From contig OZ244951.1 in NCBI GenBank assembly GCA_965222315.1, positions 620,001-684,000 of the forward strand: a DNA stretch of 64,000 nucleotides, given 5' to 3'. Under the pieces are notes generated by a model. It was given only the letters and a program-made list of their open reading frames with translations, had not been told where the DNA came from and did not search any database. The stretch comes from JACKII01 sp965222315 (GTDB lineage: Bacteria; Pseudomonadota; Alphaproteobacteria; Bin95). The translations under genes were made by a program, and so were the position numbers. This document shows, piece by piece, positions 1-8,079 of this stretch (positions are counted from its first letter, which is position 1; each line of letters opens with the position of its first letter).

Positions 1-916
1 GCTTATTCCAGGGCGCATTCCAGGCAACGGAGGGGTCGGCCCGCAGACGGAAGGGCTTGCTGGCGATGTGGTTGATGTACTCCTCCACCACCAGCTTGAT
101 GAACAGGACGATCAGGATGTTGCGGGCGGTCTCGAAGACGCGATCATCATCCCAGCCGGGGTTCCGCTCCTCCAACTCGCCCGCCAGGCGGTTGTGCTCC
201 CGCAGCAGCAGGGTGGTCAGCATGGAGACCTGGGGGGCGGAGTTCGAACGATCGCCGCCGAAGGCGAACAGCTTGGCCCGGTGCTCCGCATGCTCCGGTC
301 CCTGGATGCTGCCAAGGCCGAGGGGCGGGTCGATGCCCTCGAACTGCGGGTCCAGCGCCTCATCCTTGTAAAGGAAGGGCGCGTATTCCTCGCCGTCGAT
401 CATCTGGGACTTCAGGCGTCCCTTTTGACCCTGGCCCTCGCTCTGCAGGCGCAGGATCAGGGTTTGCTCCTGGGTCCGGCCATAGAGCTGGCAGAGGTCG
501 ATATTGTGGGTGGAGGTGTTGCGGCGAAGGCTGATTTCATCCTGCTCGTCCTTGGCCGGCACGGTGCGCAGGAACCCGTCGGTCAGGAACTGGGCGAAGG
601 TGGGGAACAGGCAGGTGGACTTGTCGCTGAGCTTCTGCTGGCCGTCCGGGCGCCTGAACAGGTCCAGCAGGTTCTCGATAGGCGGCAGGTCGTCCGGTTC
701 CTTTCGCGCTGGCAGGTGGCGGGCGCTCCAGGTCTTGTCCGTGAGTGAGCGCCACGAGGTGTAGTCGGAGACCGTGCTCCATGGATGCGGGCGGGTGCGG
801 ACCTTGTTTACCAGGCTGTTGATGATGAGGCGGTTGACCTTCTCCGCCGTCCAGTCATTGCCGGAGACGCCGCGTGCGGCAGCGTTGATGAGCTTGCGGA
901 TGAAGGAATCGAACAT
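1..916 (-). CDS. Cyclooxygenase-like haem peroxidase/dioxygenase, N-terminal part (gene runs off the left edge)
   Basis: This is an open minus-strand frame from an ATG at 916 to the window edge, 305 codons, with GAGG seven bases upstream. It resembles the animal haem peroxidase family, specifically cyclooxygenase. HNIDLCQLYG (137-146) matches the COX HGVDLNHIYG segment, MIDGEEYAP (172-180) matches the IDGEMYPP stretch, and LREHNR (238-243) is identical to COX. The following helix (FETARNILIV, then KLVVEEYINHI) matches COX FQTTRLILIG and IKIVIEEY. The family uses haem and a tyrosyl radical to oxygenate fatty acids. The proximal His and catalytic Tyr would lie beyond the window. At the place of the distal haem His (COX QHFTH) this protein appears to read QFLTD (109-113), so peroxidase activity may be altered. 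There is no signal peptide. The substrate is unknown. Confidence 0.8.
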   Translation of the reverse strand, partial: MFDSFIRKLINAAARGVSGNDWTAEKVNRLIINSLVNKVRTRPHPWSTVSDYTSWRSLTDKTWSARHLPARKEPDDLPPIENLLDLFRRPDGQQKLSDKSTCLFPTFAQFLTDGFLRTVPAKDEQDEISLRRNTSTHNIDLCQLYGRTQEQTLILRLQSEGQGQKGRLKSQMIDGEEYAPFLYKDEALDPQFEGIDPPLGLGSIQGPEHAEHRAKLFAFGGDRSNSAPQVSMLTTLLLREHNRLAGELEERNPGWDDDRVFETARNILIVLFIKLVVEEYINHIASKPFRLRADPSVAWNAPWNK

Positions 917-1029
917 GGGGCGCCTCGCTATGCTGTTCCGCTCTTAGCGGATGGTCAGCTTAGCTTAAGCGCGGCCCGGTGCCTAACATATGATGCCGGT
1001 CACAGGGGAGCGGATAAGGCGCGGTGCTG

Positions 1030-1452
1030 TCAGCGGCGGTAAGGGAAGCAATGGCTGCGGTCGAGGCTCAGGCCGTAGTGGTCGGCGAGCATCTCAATCG
1101 CTTCGCCGTGTTCCTCGTACGGATCGCTGTTGCCCTTGCCGACAATGATGCACTGGAAGCGGGGGGTGTCCTGGCCGCCCGGCGGGAGCATGGCTGTGGC
1201 CAGCGCCTCGCCATCCCGGTTCCGCAAGGTGAGGAACAGCGCCATGGTCTTCGCCAGATGCGATTTCAGGCCGATGTTCTGCTCGAACGATACGGTGGAG
1301 GTGGGCTTATAAGTCCGCTTCGCGGATTCCTGATTGCGGCGGAAATGCTTGGCGACAGCATGGGCCATTATCTCGGACTCGATCCCCGCCTCCATCTCGT
1401 CTTCGAGGCGGAACCAGGTCTTTCCGTCAGGGCCGTCGCAGACATATTGCAT
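1030..1452 (-). CDS. Conserved-looking hypothetical protein, 140 aa
   Basis: The frame starts with MQYVCDG at an ATG at 1452 and encodes a soluble 140-residue protein with no signal peptide or membrane segment. The N-terminus (YVCDGPDGKTWFRLEDEMEA) reads like a small globular domain. A central stretch carries many charged residues and the C-terminus ends HCFPYRR. I do not recognise the family. It is accepted as a gene because codon use is GC-biased at third positions in this frame, the protein has ordinary composition, and no better frame covers the interval. It lies between the haem peroxidase, read the same way, and a divergent VOC gene, with about 110 bases to the peroxidase start, so co-transcription is possible. 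Confidence 0.6.
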   Translation of the reverse strand: MQYVCDGPDGKTWFRLEDEMEAGIESEIMAHAVAKHFRRNQESAKRTYKPTSTVSFEQNIGLKSHLAKTMALFLTLRNRDGEALATAMLPPGGQDTPRFQCIIVGKGNSDPYEEHGEAIEMLADHYGLSLDRSHCFPYRR

Positions 1453-1630
1453 GGTCGTGGCTCAATTCCGGGCGGGTGATAGCGGTGCGAAGGCACGCTG
1501 GTCTATTGACTCTATCCCTGCACCGATTGGCCCGGCAAGCCGCTGCGGAGTAGTGCTGACAGGCCGGGTTTGCCGGGTCGGGCGGGCAGGCTTAGAGTAT
1601 CTAGAGGTTACGAATTGCCGGGGATTTCGG

Positions 1631-2314
1631 ATGGCTCAAGCCGCCATAAAACCAGCCTTTGCCAAACCCGCATTCGATATTGGGTTTGCGACCAATGACA
1701 TTGATGGCTACCGGGCGCTTCTGGAAGGGCAGGCGGGGCTTTCCTATGACCATTTGGCGAAGCTCGGCGGCGGCTTCCATCAGCACCGCTGGCGGCAGGG
1801 CGACAGTATCATCAAGGTGAACCACACCCGTACACCGTTGGCCGATGCGCCGGCGGCAGGCTACCGCGCGGTGACGCTGGCAGCGGACCGCAGCATTGAC
1901 CTCGTGACGCCGGATGCAGTGCCTCTGTCGTTGCGGGAGGATGCAGCGGCCGACCTGACCCTGCATGTGGTGGCGAACGACCTGGACGCCTTCGCCCGGT
2001 TTTATGGAGAGCGGCTGGGGCTGCAGCCGGATGCCCCGAACGCCTTCCGCCTGGGCGCCAGCCGGATCGTGGCCGAGGCGGGCAGTGTGCCGGAAGCGCC
2101 CGGATGGCGGGAGAAAGGGCTCCGCTACATGACGGTGCAGATCTTCGATTGCGACGGGCTTACGGCGGCGATGGAGAGGCGCGGCGCGGTGATTGGGGCA
2201 GAGCCTCGGACCATTGGGCAGGTGCGCTATAGCTTTGTGCGCGACCCGGACGGCAACTGGATCGAGCTTTCGGAACGCGCCAGCCTGACCGGGAAGCCGG
2301 TGGCGGCGGGGTAG
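1631..2314 (+). CDS. VOC superfamily (glyoxalase/bleomycin-resistance fold) protein
   Basis: The 227-residue product has two paired VOC-like halves. The first (about residues 15-75) begins FDIGFATNDIDGYRALLEG. The second (about 112-220) contains LTLHVVANDLDAFARFY and ends with FVRDPDGNWIEL, the typical metal-binding Glu segment of glyoxalase I and extradiol dioxygenase relatives. The frame is open further upstream to 1334, but that extension is rich in Arg and Ser and reads as non-coding, so the ATG at 1631 is chosen. The reaction cannot be deduced; lyase, dioxygenase or binding roles all occur in this fold. It is followed at nine bases by the convergent end of thiY. Confidence 0.8.
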   Translation: MAQAAIKPAFAKPAFDIGFATNDIDGYRALLEGQAGLSYDHLAKLGGGFHQHRWRQGDSIIKVNHTRTPLADAPAAGYRAVTLAADRSIDLVTPDAVPLSLREDAAADLTLHVVANDLDAFARFYGERLGLQPDAPNAFRLGASRIVAEAGSVPEAPGWREKGLRYMTVQIFDCDGLTAAMERRGAVIGAEPRTIGQVRYSFVRDPDGNWIELSERASLTGKPVAAG

Positions 2315-2323
2315 GCGTAGGGC

Positions 2324-3271
2324 TTACCGCCCCAAATCGACCGCGTAGCTCTCCACCGGCGGCGGGGTCTTGATCAGACCGCGTTCGGCCAGAAAATTGG
2401 CGAACCGGGTGTAGCGGCTCACGTCCAAAGCGGCCGGGCGCAGGGCAAAGCGGGGCAGCGTATCGCGCCAGGCGCGGCGGTTCAGCTCGTCATCCAGGTC
2501 CTTGTTGCCTTTCAGGAAGAGCGTCCAGGCTTCTTCCGGGTGGTTGACCATGTACTGCACGCCCCGCTCGATGGCTTCGTTGAACGCCTTGAACCGGGGG
2601 TCTGCCAGCGTGTCCTTGTGCGCGATGACGATCAGTTCGTCATAAGAGGGCACGCCCTCTTCCTCGACGTAGAATGCGCGGCCCGGATAGCCGGCAATGT
2701 CCATCTGGTTCAGCTCGAAATTGCGGTAGCCGCCGATGACGGCATCGACCTTGCCGGTGATCAGGCTGGGCGAGAGCGACCAGTTGACGTTGACCAGGGT
2801 GACGTCGGCCATGCTCAGGCCATGATTCCGAAGCATCGAGCCGAGCAGCGCATCTTCCACACCGCCGACCGAAAAGCCGACCTTTTTTCCCTTCAGGTCG
2901 GCGATCTGCTTGATCGGGCCGTCCTTCAACACGATGAGCGTGTTCAGCGGCGTTGCCACCAAGGTTGCGACACGGACCAGCGGCAGGCCCTCACTGACCT
3001 GGATATGCAACTGCGGCTGATAGCTGACGGCCAGATCGTATTTGCGGGCCGCGACCAGTTTCGGCGGGTCGTTCGGATCGGCCGGTGGTTGGAGGACCAC
3101 TTCCAGGCCGGCATCTTTGAAATAGCCGCGTTCCTGGGCGACGTAGAGGGGGCCGTGGTCGGGATTGACGAACCAGTCAAGCATGACCTTCAGTTCGGCT
3201 GCCTGCGCGCTTATGGCAGTAAGGGCAAGAGCGCCTGCGAGGGCGCCTCGGAAGGCTAGGGATCGGAACAT
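2324..3271 (-). CDS. thiY: Thiamine-precursor ABC transporter, substrate-binding protein (NMT1/THI5-like, ThiY type)
   Basis: A 315-residue periplasmic binding protein with an N-terminal signal peptide (hydrophobic run, then AISAQA-AEL cleavage near residue 24). The mature start KVMLDWFVNPDHGPLYVAQ is the signature of NMT1/THI5-like proteins that bind pyrimidine thiamine precursors such as HMP or formylaminopyrimidine. LKGKKVGFSVGG (residues 126-137) is another family hallmark. It is the last gene of a three-gene operon (thiZ, thiX, thiY), 11 bases after thiX, and the operon leader carries a TPP riboswitch. That context makes thiamine precursor uptake the best call. Which pyrimidine is bound is not visible. 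Confidence 0.87.
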   Translation of the reverse strand: MFRSLAFRGALAGALALTAISAQAAELKVMLDWFVNPDHGPLYVAQERGYFKDAGLEVVLQPPADPNDPPKLVAARKYDLAVSYQPQLHIQVSEGLPLVRVATLVATPLNTLIVLKDGPIKQIADLKGKKVGFSVGGVEDALLGSMLRNHGLSMADVTLVNVNWSLSPSLITGKVDAVIGGYRNFELNQMDIAGYPGRAFYVEEEGVPSYDELIVIAHKDTLADPRFKAFNEAIERGVQYMVNHPEEAWTLFLKGNKDLDDELNRRAWRDTLPRFALRPAALDVSRYTRFANFLAERGLIKTPPPVESYAVDLGR

Positions 3272-3282
3272 CGCAGCAGTCC

Positions 3283-4029
3283 TTAGTTGAGCGTTTCAGG
3301 TTGCCAGGAAATGAGCTGCTTCAGGGCCCAATCCAGAGTGAAGTAAATCGCCAGCGCGCCGAGCGTCAGCACGAACAGGGCAGCGAACATCAGGTCGGTC
3401 TGCATACGGGCGTTGGCGTGCAGCATCAGGTAGCCTAGCCCGGCCTCCGACCCGACCCACTCGCCGACCACGGCGCCGATGGGGGCGACCGAGGCGGCGA
3501 CCCGCAGGCCGGAGGCGAGGCTGGGCAATGCCGAGGGCACCCGCAGGTGCCATAGGGCCGAGAGGCGGCTTGCGCCCATGGTCTGAGCCAATGCCAGCCA
3601 GTCCGGCTCGGTCCGGCGGAGGCCGTCGAAGAACGCCGCCGTCACAGGGAAGTAGATGATGAGGGTCGCCATCGCGACCTTGCTCGCCATGCCGTAGTCG
3701 AGCCAGAGCACCAGCAGGGGCGCGATGGCGAAGACGGGGATTGCCTGGCTTCCGACCAAAACCGGCATCATCCAGCGGGTCGCGCCGGGGATTGCCGCCA
3801 TGACAAGCGCGGTCACGACCCCCAGCAGGGTGCCAAGCAAAAGCCCCAATACGACCTCCACCCCCGTGACCCAGGCGTGCGAGAGGATAATGTCGAAGCG
3901 CTCCACCAGCGTCACCAGCACGGCCACCGGTCCCGGCAGAATGAAGCGGGGCGTACCGGTCAGCCAGATCACGCTCTGCCAAAGCGCGAATAGCACAGCA
4001 GCGATGATGAGGGGGCGCAGCCATCTCAT
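3283..4029 (-). CDS. thiX: Thiamine-precursor ABC transporter, permease
   Basis: A 248-residue inner-membrane permease of the BPD_transp_1 family (SsuC/ThiX type) with about six hydrophobic segments. The first is LIIAAVLFALWQSVIWL. The cytoplasmic EAA loop that contacts the ATPase is at about residues 140-160 (ALAQTMGASRLSALWHLRVP). The ATG at 4029 is chosen because it overlaps the thiZ stop in an ATGA arrangement typical of translational coupling. The frame is open 42 codons further up, but that part is a Pro/Arg-rich shadow inside thiZ. It would form the channel of the importer with ThiZ and ThiY. Confidence 0.87.
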   Translation of the reverse strand: MRWLRPLIIAAVLFALWQSVIWLTGTPRFILPGPVAVLVTLVERFDIILSHAWVTGVEVVLGLLLGTLLGVVTALVMAAIPGATRWMMPVLVGSQAIPVFAIAPLLVLWLDYGMASKVAMATLIIYFPVTAAFFDGLRRTEPDWLALAQTMGASRLSALWHLRVPSALPSLASGLRVAASVAPIGAVVGEWVGSEAGLGYLMLHANARMQTDLMFAALFVLTLGALAIYFTLDWALKQLISWQPETLN

Positions 4030-4802
4030 GCCGGCGGGTTCAGCAGTTGGTCCAGCAGAACGCCATGCCGGGCCGCGACATCCGGATCGTCGGCGGGGCG
4101 GGGTGGTGGCGATGCCGCAGGAACGGCTTCCTCGCGCAGGCGGACGGGGCGGCATTCCAGCATGACGATACGATGGGCGAGGCGCAGGGCTTCCAGGGGA
4201 TCATGGGTCACGTGGAGCACGGTCTTGCCCGCCAGCATCCGGGCGGAGAGGTCCTGCATCCGGTGGCGGTTCAGGGCGTCGAGGGCGGCGAAGGGCTCGT
4301 CCAGCAGGACGATGGGCCGGTCCTCGATCAGCGTGCGGACCAGCGCTACCCGCTGGCGCATCCCGCCGGAGAGGGTGGCGGGCCGGGCGTCCAGGTAGTC
4401 GCCGAGGCCAACTTCGGTCAGCAGGGCAGCGGCGCGCTGGCGGTGGGCTTTGGCATCCGTGCCGCGCAGCCGGTCGCCGAGGCAGGCATTCTCCAGCACC
4501 GAGAGCCAGGGCAGCAGGGCGTCGCGCTGGGCCATCAGGGCGATATGGTTCTGCACCGGACTGCCATCGGAGAGGCTGGCACGGTAGTCGCCTTCGCCTG
4601 CATCCAGGCCCGCTGCAATACGCAACAGGGTGGATTTGCCGACGCCGCTGTCGCCCAGCAGCGCGGTCCATTCGCCCGATTTCAGGTCGAGACGGAGATC
4701 CTGGAACAGCACAATGCTGTCGAACGCCAAGTGTTTGGCCTCGACGGTGACGCCGGGTACGGCTGGATTTTGGCGGAATTCCGCCAGGGTTGGCTCGGTC
4801 AA
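4026..4802 (-). CDS. thiZ: Thiamine-precursor ABC transporter, ATP-binding protein
   Basis: A 258-residue ABC ATPase with Walker A GDSGVGKST (about residues 50-58), signature LSGGMRQRV, Walker B IVLLDEPF and an H-loop VTHD. It is the first gene of the riboswitch-controlled operon. The start is a TTG at 4802, supported by GGGAGA eight bases upstream; there is no in-frame ATG before the conserved domain. The Shine-Dalgarno lies in the 3' end of the TPP riboswitch, so ligand binding should hide it. The permease gene overlaps its stop by four bases. Confidence 0.88.
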   Translation of the reverse strand: MTEPTLAEFRQNPAVPGVTVEAKHLAFDSIVLFQDLRLDLKSGEWTALLGDSGVGKSTLLRIAAGLDAGEGDYRASLSDGSPVQNHIALMAQRDALLPWLSVLENACLGDRLRGTDAKAHRQRAAALLTEVGLGDYLDARPATLSGGMRQRVALVRTLIEDRPIVLLDEPFAALDALNRHRMQDLSARMLAGKTVLHVTHDPLEALRLAHRIVMLECRPVRLREEAVPAASPPPRPADDPDVAARHGVLLDQLLNPPA

Positions 4803-4810
4803 GAAGCACG

Positions 4811-4905
4811 TCTCCCTACGCCGGTGCTAACCGGGTCAGGTTCGTGGGGTCGTCTCGTGCTGTCCGAGACCTCTCAGCCGGCGCGACCCGGCTCCCCCGC
4901 ATGCG
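4811..4905 (-). promoter_or_regulatory. TPP riboswitch (thi-box) controlling thiZXY
   Basis: Read on the minus strand, the leader has all conserved thi-box blocks in order: GGGGGAGCC, then GGCTGAGAG, a variable arm, then CCACGAACCTGACCCGG, GTTAGCACC and GGCGTAGGGAGA. These are the pyrimidine- and pyrophosphate-sensing parts of the TPP aptamer. The closing stem merges into the ribosome binding site eight bases before the TTG of thiZ. No U-run terminator follows, so control is most likely at translation initiation, as is common in Gram-negative bacteria. Confidence 0.95.
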
Positions 4906-4965
4906 GAAGGTAAAACTGTTACGGACGTATAGTGGCGAAACGCGGGCGGGAAGGCAAGAGCGTGC

Positions 4966-5805
4966 CTACTTCTTCTCCGCATCCGCATAGGGCGCGTACC
5001 AACTGGCCGGGCGCTTTTCGATGAAGCTCATCAGGCCCTCGACCGCCTCGTCCGTCATGCGTTTGCCGGCGTGGTCGCGGGCCAGTTCGCGGGCGCGGCG
5101 GTCGTCCACTACCATGCCGGCGCACTCCAGAATGGACTTTTTCGATTCGGCGATGCCGCCGGGTGCGACCTGGAGGATCGAGTCGATGATCGGCGCTGCC
5201 GCTTCGTCCAGACCGCCGGCTGGGCAGACTTCGTCAACCAGGCCCAACTCTTTTGCCTTCTCGGCCCCGAACCGCTCGCAGGTGATGGAATAGCGGCGCA
5301 CGTGGCGCGCACCCATCCGGCCGAGCAGGACTGGGTAGATCGGCCCTGCCATCAGGCCCCACTTCGCCTCTGTGATGGCGAAATAGGCGTCCTCCGACGC
5401 GATCACCACATCGCAGGCCGCCGCAATGCCCGTGCCGCCGCCGAAGCAGCCGCCATGCACCAACGCAATGGTCGGCTTCGGCACTTCGTTCAGGCCGCGT
5501 ATGGCGTTGGTGGTGTCCACCGAAATCAGGAAGTTCTCTTCCGGCGACAGGTCGATATTGCCCCTGATCCATTTCAGATCCGCACCGGCCTGGAAGTGCT
5601 TGCCGTTGCCGCGGATGACGATCACCCGGACCTTCGGATCGTGCGCCAATTTGGTGACGGCGGCGATGGCTTGCAGCAGCATGTCCCGATTGTAGGCGTT
5701 GTTCACCTCCGGCCGGTTGATGGTGATGGTGCCGACGCCGCGCTTGTCGACCTTGGTCAGGATGATTTTGGGCGCGGCTGCGGGCTTCTGAGCGGTAGCG
5801 GGCAT
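4966..5805 (-). CDS. Enoyl-CoA hydratase/isomerase (crotonase) family protein
   Basis: A 279-residue crotonase. Oxyanion-hole segments are visible: HFQAGADLKWIR (first amide, about 70-81) and HGGCFGGGTGIAAACDVVIA (second, about 118-137). The segment AITEAKWGL lies where crotonases carry a catalytic acid. The layout resembles methylglutaconyl-CoA or other short-chain hydratases, but the substrate cannot be read. The ATG at 5805 (MPATAQKP) is chosen because AAGGA lies just upstream; the frame is open 22 codons further. It lies about 30 bases downstream of the hyuA-type gene on the same strand and may share its transcript. Confidence 0.85.
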   Translation of the reverse strand: MPATAQKPAAAPKIILTKVDKRGVGTITINRPEVNNAYNRDMLLQAIAAVTKLAHDPKVRVIVIRGNGKHFQAGADLKWIRGNIDLSPEENFLISVDTTNAIRGLNEVPKPTIALVHGGCFGGGTGIAAACDVVIASEDAYFAITEAKWGLMAGPIYPVLLGRMGARHVRRYSITCERFGAEKAKELGLVDEVCPAGGLDEAAAPIIDSILQVAPGGIAESKKSILECAGMVVDDRRARELARDHAGKRMTDEAVEGLMSFIEKRPASWYAPYADAEKK

Positions 5806-5837
5806 TGCTGGGTCCTTAGGCTTAACGGAATGGTATT

Positions 5838-7886
5838 TTAGCTGGTCTGGCCGACCGCCACGTCGATCCACAAGTGAGGTGTGACCGTCGCGTTGTCACC
5901 GCCGCGTAACACCAGCGTGGTGGTCGCGCTTTCCAGGATGGCGGGGCCGGCGATCGTCTGGCCGGGGGCAAGGTCGTCCCAGGCGTAGATGGGCGTCTCC
6001 TGCCAGCCATTCATGTAGACTTGGCGGGAGGCGCGGGGGCTGGACGGCTCGCTTGCGCCGGCGAGCGGCTCCTGCGGCAGTTCGGGCAATTGGCCGACGG
6101 CGGCGACACGGGCGTTGACCAGCACTGCCTCCTGATCGCGCAAAGCATAGGTGTAGAGCTGCTCGTGCCGCTGGTGGAAGCGTTCGGCGATCTGGGCGAG
6201 CATGTCGGGCGCGTTCCAGTCCAGATCGTCCAGGGTCACGTCGATCTCGAAAATCTGCTCGCCATAGCGCATGTCGGCGGCATAGCGGTGGGAGACCTGG
6301 CCATCAAATACGGCCTTGAGCCGCGCGGTCGCGTCGTCCTTCAATGCAGTGAACGTGGCGCGCACCGCGTCGGCGTCGAGCGCGCCGGTGTCGCCGATAT
6401 GGGTGCGGCTCGCCTCGAAGCGCAGGTCGGTGGCGAGCATGCCCCAGGCACTCAGCACACTGGCGACACGGGGGGCGATGGCGCGGGTGACGCCTAACTG
6501 GCGGGCGACCTCCGTCACGTGCAGGCCGGCCGCGCCGCCGAACGAAAGCAGGGCGTACTGGCGCGGGTCGATGCCGCGGCGGACGGAGACCAGACGCACG
6601 CCTTCCGCCATCTGGGTGTTGATGACCCGGTGCACGCCCTCCGCCGCCTGCTCGCGGCTGACGCTCAGCTCCGACGCCAACCGGTCGAGCGCGGCATCGG
6701 CCGCCGCGGCATCTAGCTCCGTCGAGCCGCCGAGGAAGTTGTCGGGATCGAAGAAACCCAGCACGGCAGAAGCGTCGGTCACGGTAGCCTGCGTTCCGCC
6801 GCGGCCATAGCAGGCGGGGCCGGGGTCCGCTCCGGCGCTCTCCGGTCCGACCTTCAGCAGACCGCCCGCATCCACACTGGCAAGCGAGCCACCGCCTGCG
6901 CCGATGCTCGCGATGTCCAGGGCCTGGAGCGCGATTCGTTGGTCAGCAATGCCCCGGTCGGCAGAGAGGGTGGGCTCGCCATTGGAGATAAGCGAGATGT
7001 CGGTGGAGGTGCCGCCCATGTCGAAGGGGATCAGGTTCGGCGCATCGGTCAGGCGGGCGGCATAGCGCGCGCCAGCAACGCCGCCTGCCGGGCCGGAAAG
7101 CACGGTGGCGGCTGCCAGGCGGATGGCCTCTGCAATCGGCGCGACGCCGCCATGGCTGAGGATGATGAGCACCGGGCCGCCGTAGCCTGCCTCTTGCAGC
7201 CGCCCCTCCAGCCTGGAGAGATAACGGTCCAGCGCCGGGCCGACATAGGCGTTCACGGCGGTTGTGGAGACCCGCTCATATTCCTTGATCTGCGGGAACA
7301 CGCCGGAGGATAGACAGACATAGGCATCCGGCATAGCGGCGCGGACCGCCTCCGCTGTCGCCTGCTCGTGGGCGTCGTCATGGTAGGAGTGCAGGTAGCA
7401 GATGGCGACGGAGTTGCAGCCCTTGGCCTTTAGCGTATCAATGGCGGTGGCCAGCGAATCGTGGTCAAGAGGGACTTCGACCCGTCCGTCCGGGCGCATT
7501 CGTTCCTTGACGCCCAGGCGACGGTCGCGCGGGATCAGCGGTTCGGCCCGCGGCATACGCATGTTGTAGCGGTCGGGCTTCAGCCCCTCCCGCATCTCCA
7601 GAATGTCGCGGTGGCCCTCCGTCGTCAGCAGGCCGACATTGGCGCCCTTGCGTTCCAGCAGGGCGTTGGTGGCAACGGTGGTACCATGCACGATGCGTTG
7701 CGTCTGGCCGAGCAGGTTGTCAACCCCGATGCCCAGCGCTTCCGCGAGGCGGTCCAGCCCATCCATCACGCCGATGGACTGGTCGGCGGGGGTCGATGGC
7801 GCCTTGGCGAATGTAACACCGCCGGAATCGTCGACGGCGACCAAATCGGTGAAAGTGCCACCGACATCGATACCTATACGGAACAT
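5838..7886 (-). CDS. HyuA-type hydantoinase/5-oxoprolinase subunit
   Basis: A 682-residue ATP-dependent amidohydrolase of the N-methylhydantoinase A/5-oxoprolinase family. The N-terminus FRIGIDVGGTFTDLVAVD is the phosphate-binding loop of the ASKHA fold. Later hallmarks are VHGTTVATNALLERKG (about 65-80), FDMGGTSTDISLI (about 286-298) and SIGAGGGSLASVD. Related enzymes open five-membered lactam or hydantoin rings, or carboxylate acetone and acetophenone, usually with a HyuB partner. No HyuB gene adjoins it. The ATG at 7886 gives the canonical N-terminus; the open frame beyond it overlaps the divergent csgG-like gene and is not coding. Confidence 0.88.
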   Translation of the reverse strand: MFRIGIDVGGTFTDLVAVDDSGGVTFAKAPSTPADQSIGVMDGLDRLAEALGIGVDNLLGQTQRIVHGTTVATNALLERKGANVGLLTTEGHRDILEMREGLKPDRYNMRMPRAEPLIPRDRRLGVKERMRPDGRVEVPLDHDSLATAIDTLKAKGCNSVAICYLHSYHDDAHEQATAEAVRAAMPDAYVCLSSGVFPQIKEYERVSTTAVNAYVGPALDRYLSRLEGRLQEAGYGGPVLIILSHGGVAPIAEAIRLAAATVLSGPAGGVAGARYAARLTDAPNLIPFDMGGTSTDISLISNGEPTLSADRGIADQRIALQALDIASIGAGGGSLASVDAGGLLKVGPESAGADPGPACYGRGGTQATVTDASAVLGFFDPDNFLGGSTELDAAAADAALDRLASELSVSREQAAEGVHRVINTQMAEGVRLVSVRRGIDPRQYALLSFGGAAGLHVTEVARQLGVTRAIAPRVASVLSAWGMLATDLRFEASRTHIGDTGALDADAVRATFTALKDDATARLKAVFDGQVSHRYAADMRYGEQIFEIDVTLDDLDWNAPDMLAQIAERFHQRHEQLYTYALRDQEAVLVNARVAAVGQLPELPQEPLAGASEPSSPRASRQVYMNGWQETPIYAWDDLAPGQTIAGPAILESATTTLVLRGGDNATVTPHLWIDVAVGQTS

Positions 7887-8079
7887 GGGGCTTGGCCTCG
7901 GGCGCGGGGGGCAAAAGCAGGCGTGGAGACTGAAAGCTACCAGCGCAGCGGAAATGAGCAAGGGGGCCGGTCGCGCATATGTACTACGTGGGCAGAGGGG
8001 AGGGCATGGCGCATTTCGATCCTGACGCGCTATATGAGGGGGCGGGCGAGTGCCCATACCGTAATTGGAGGACCGTTCA

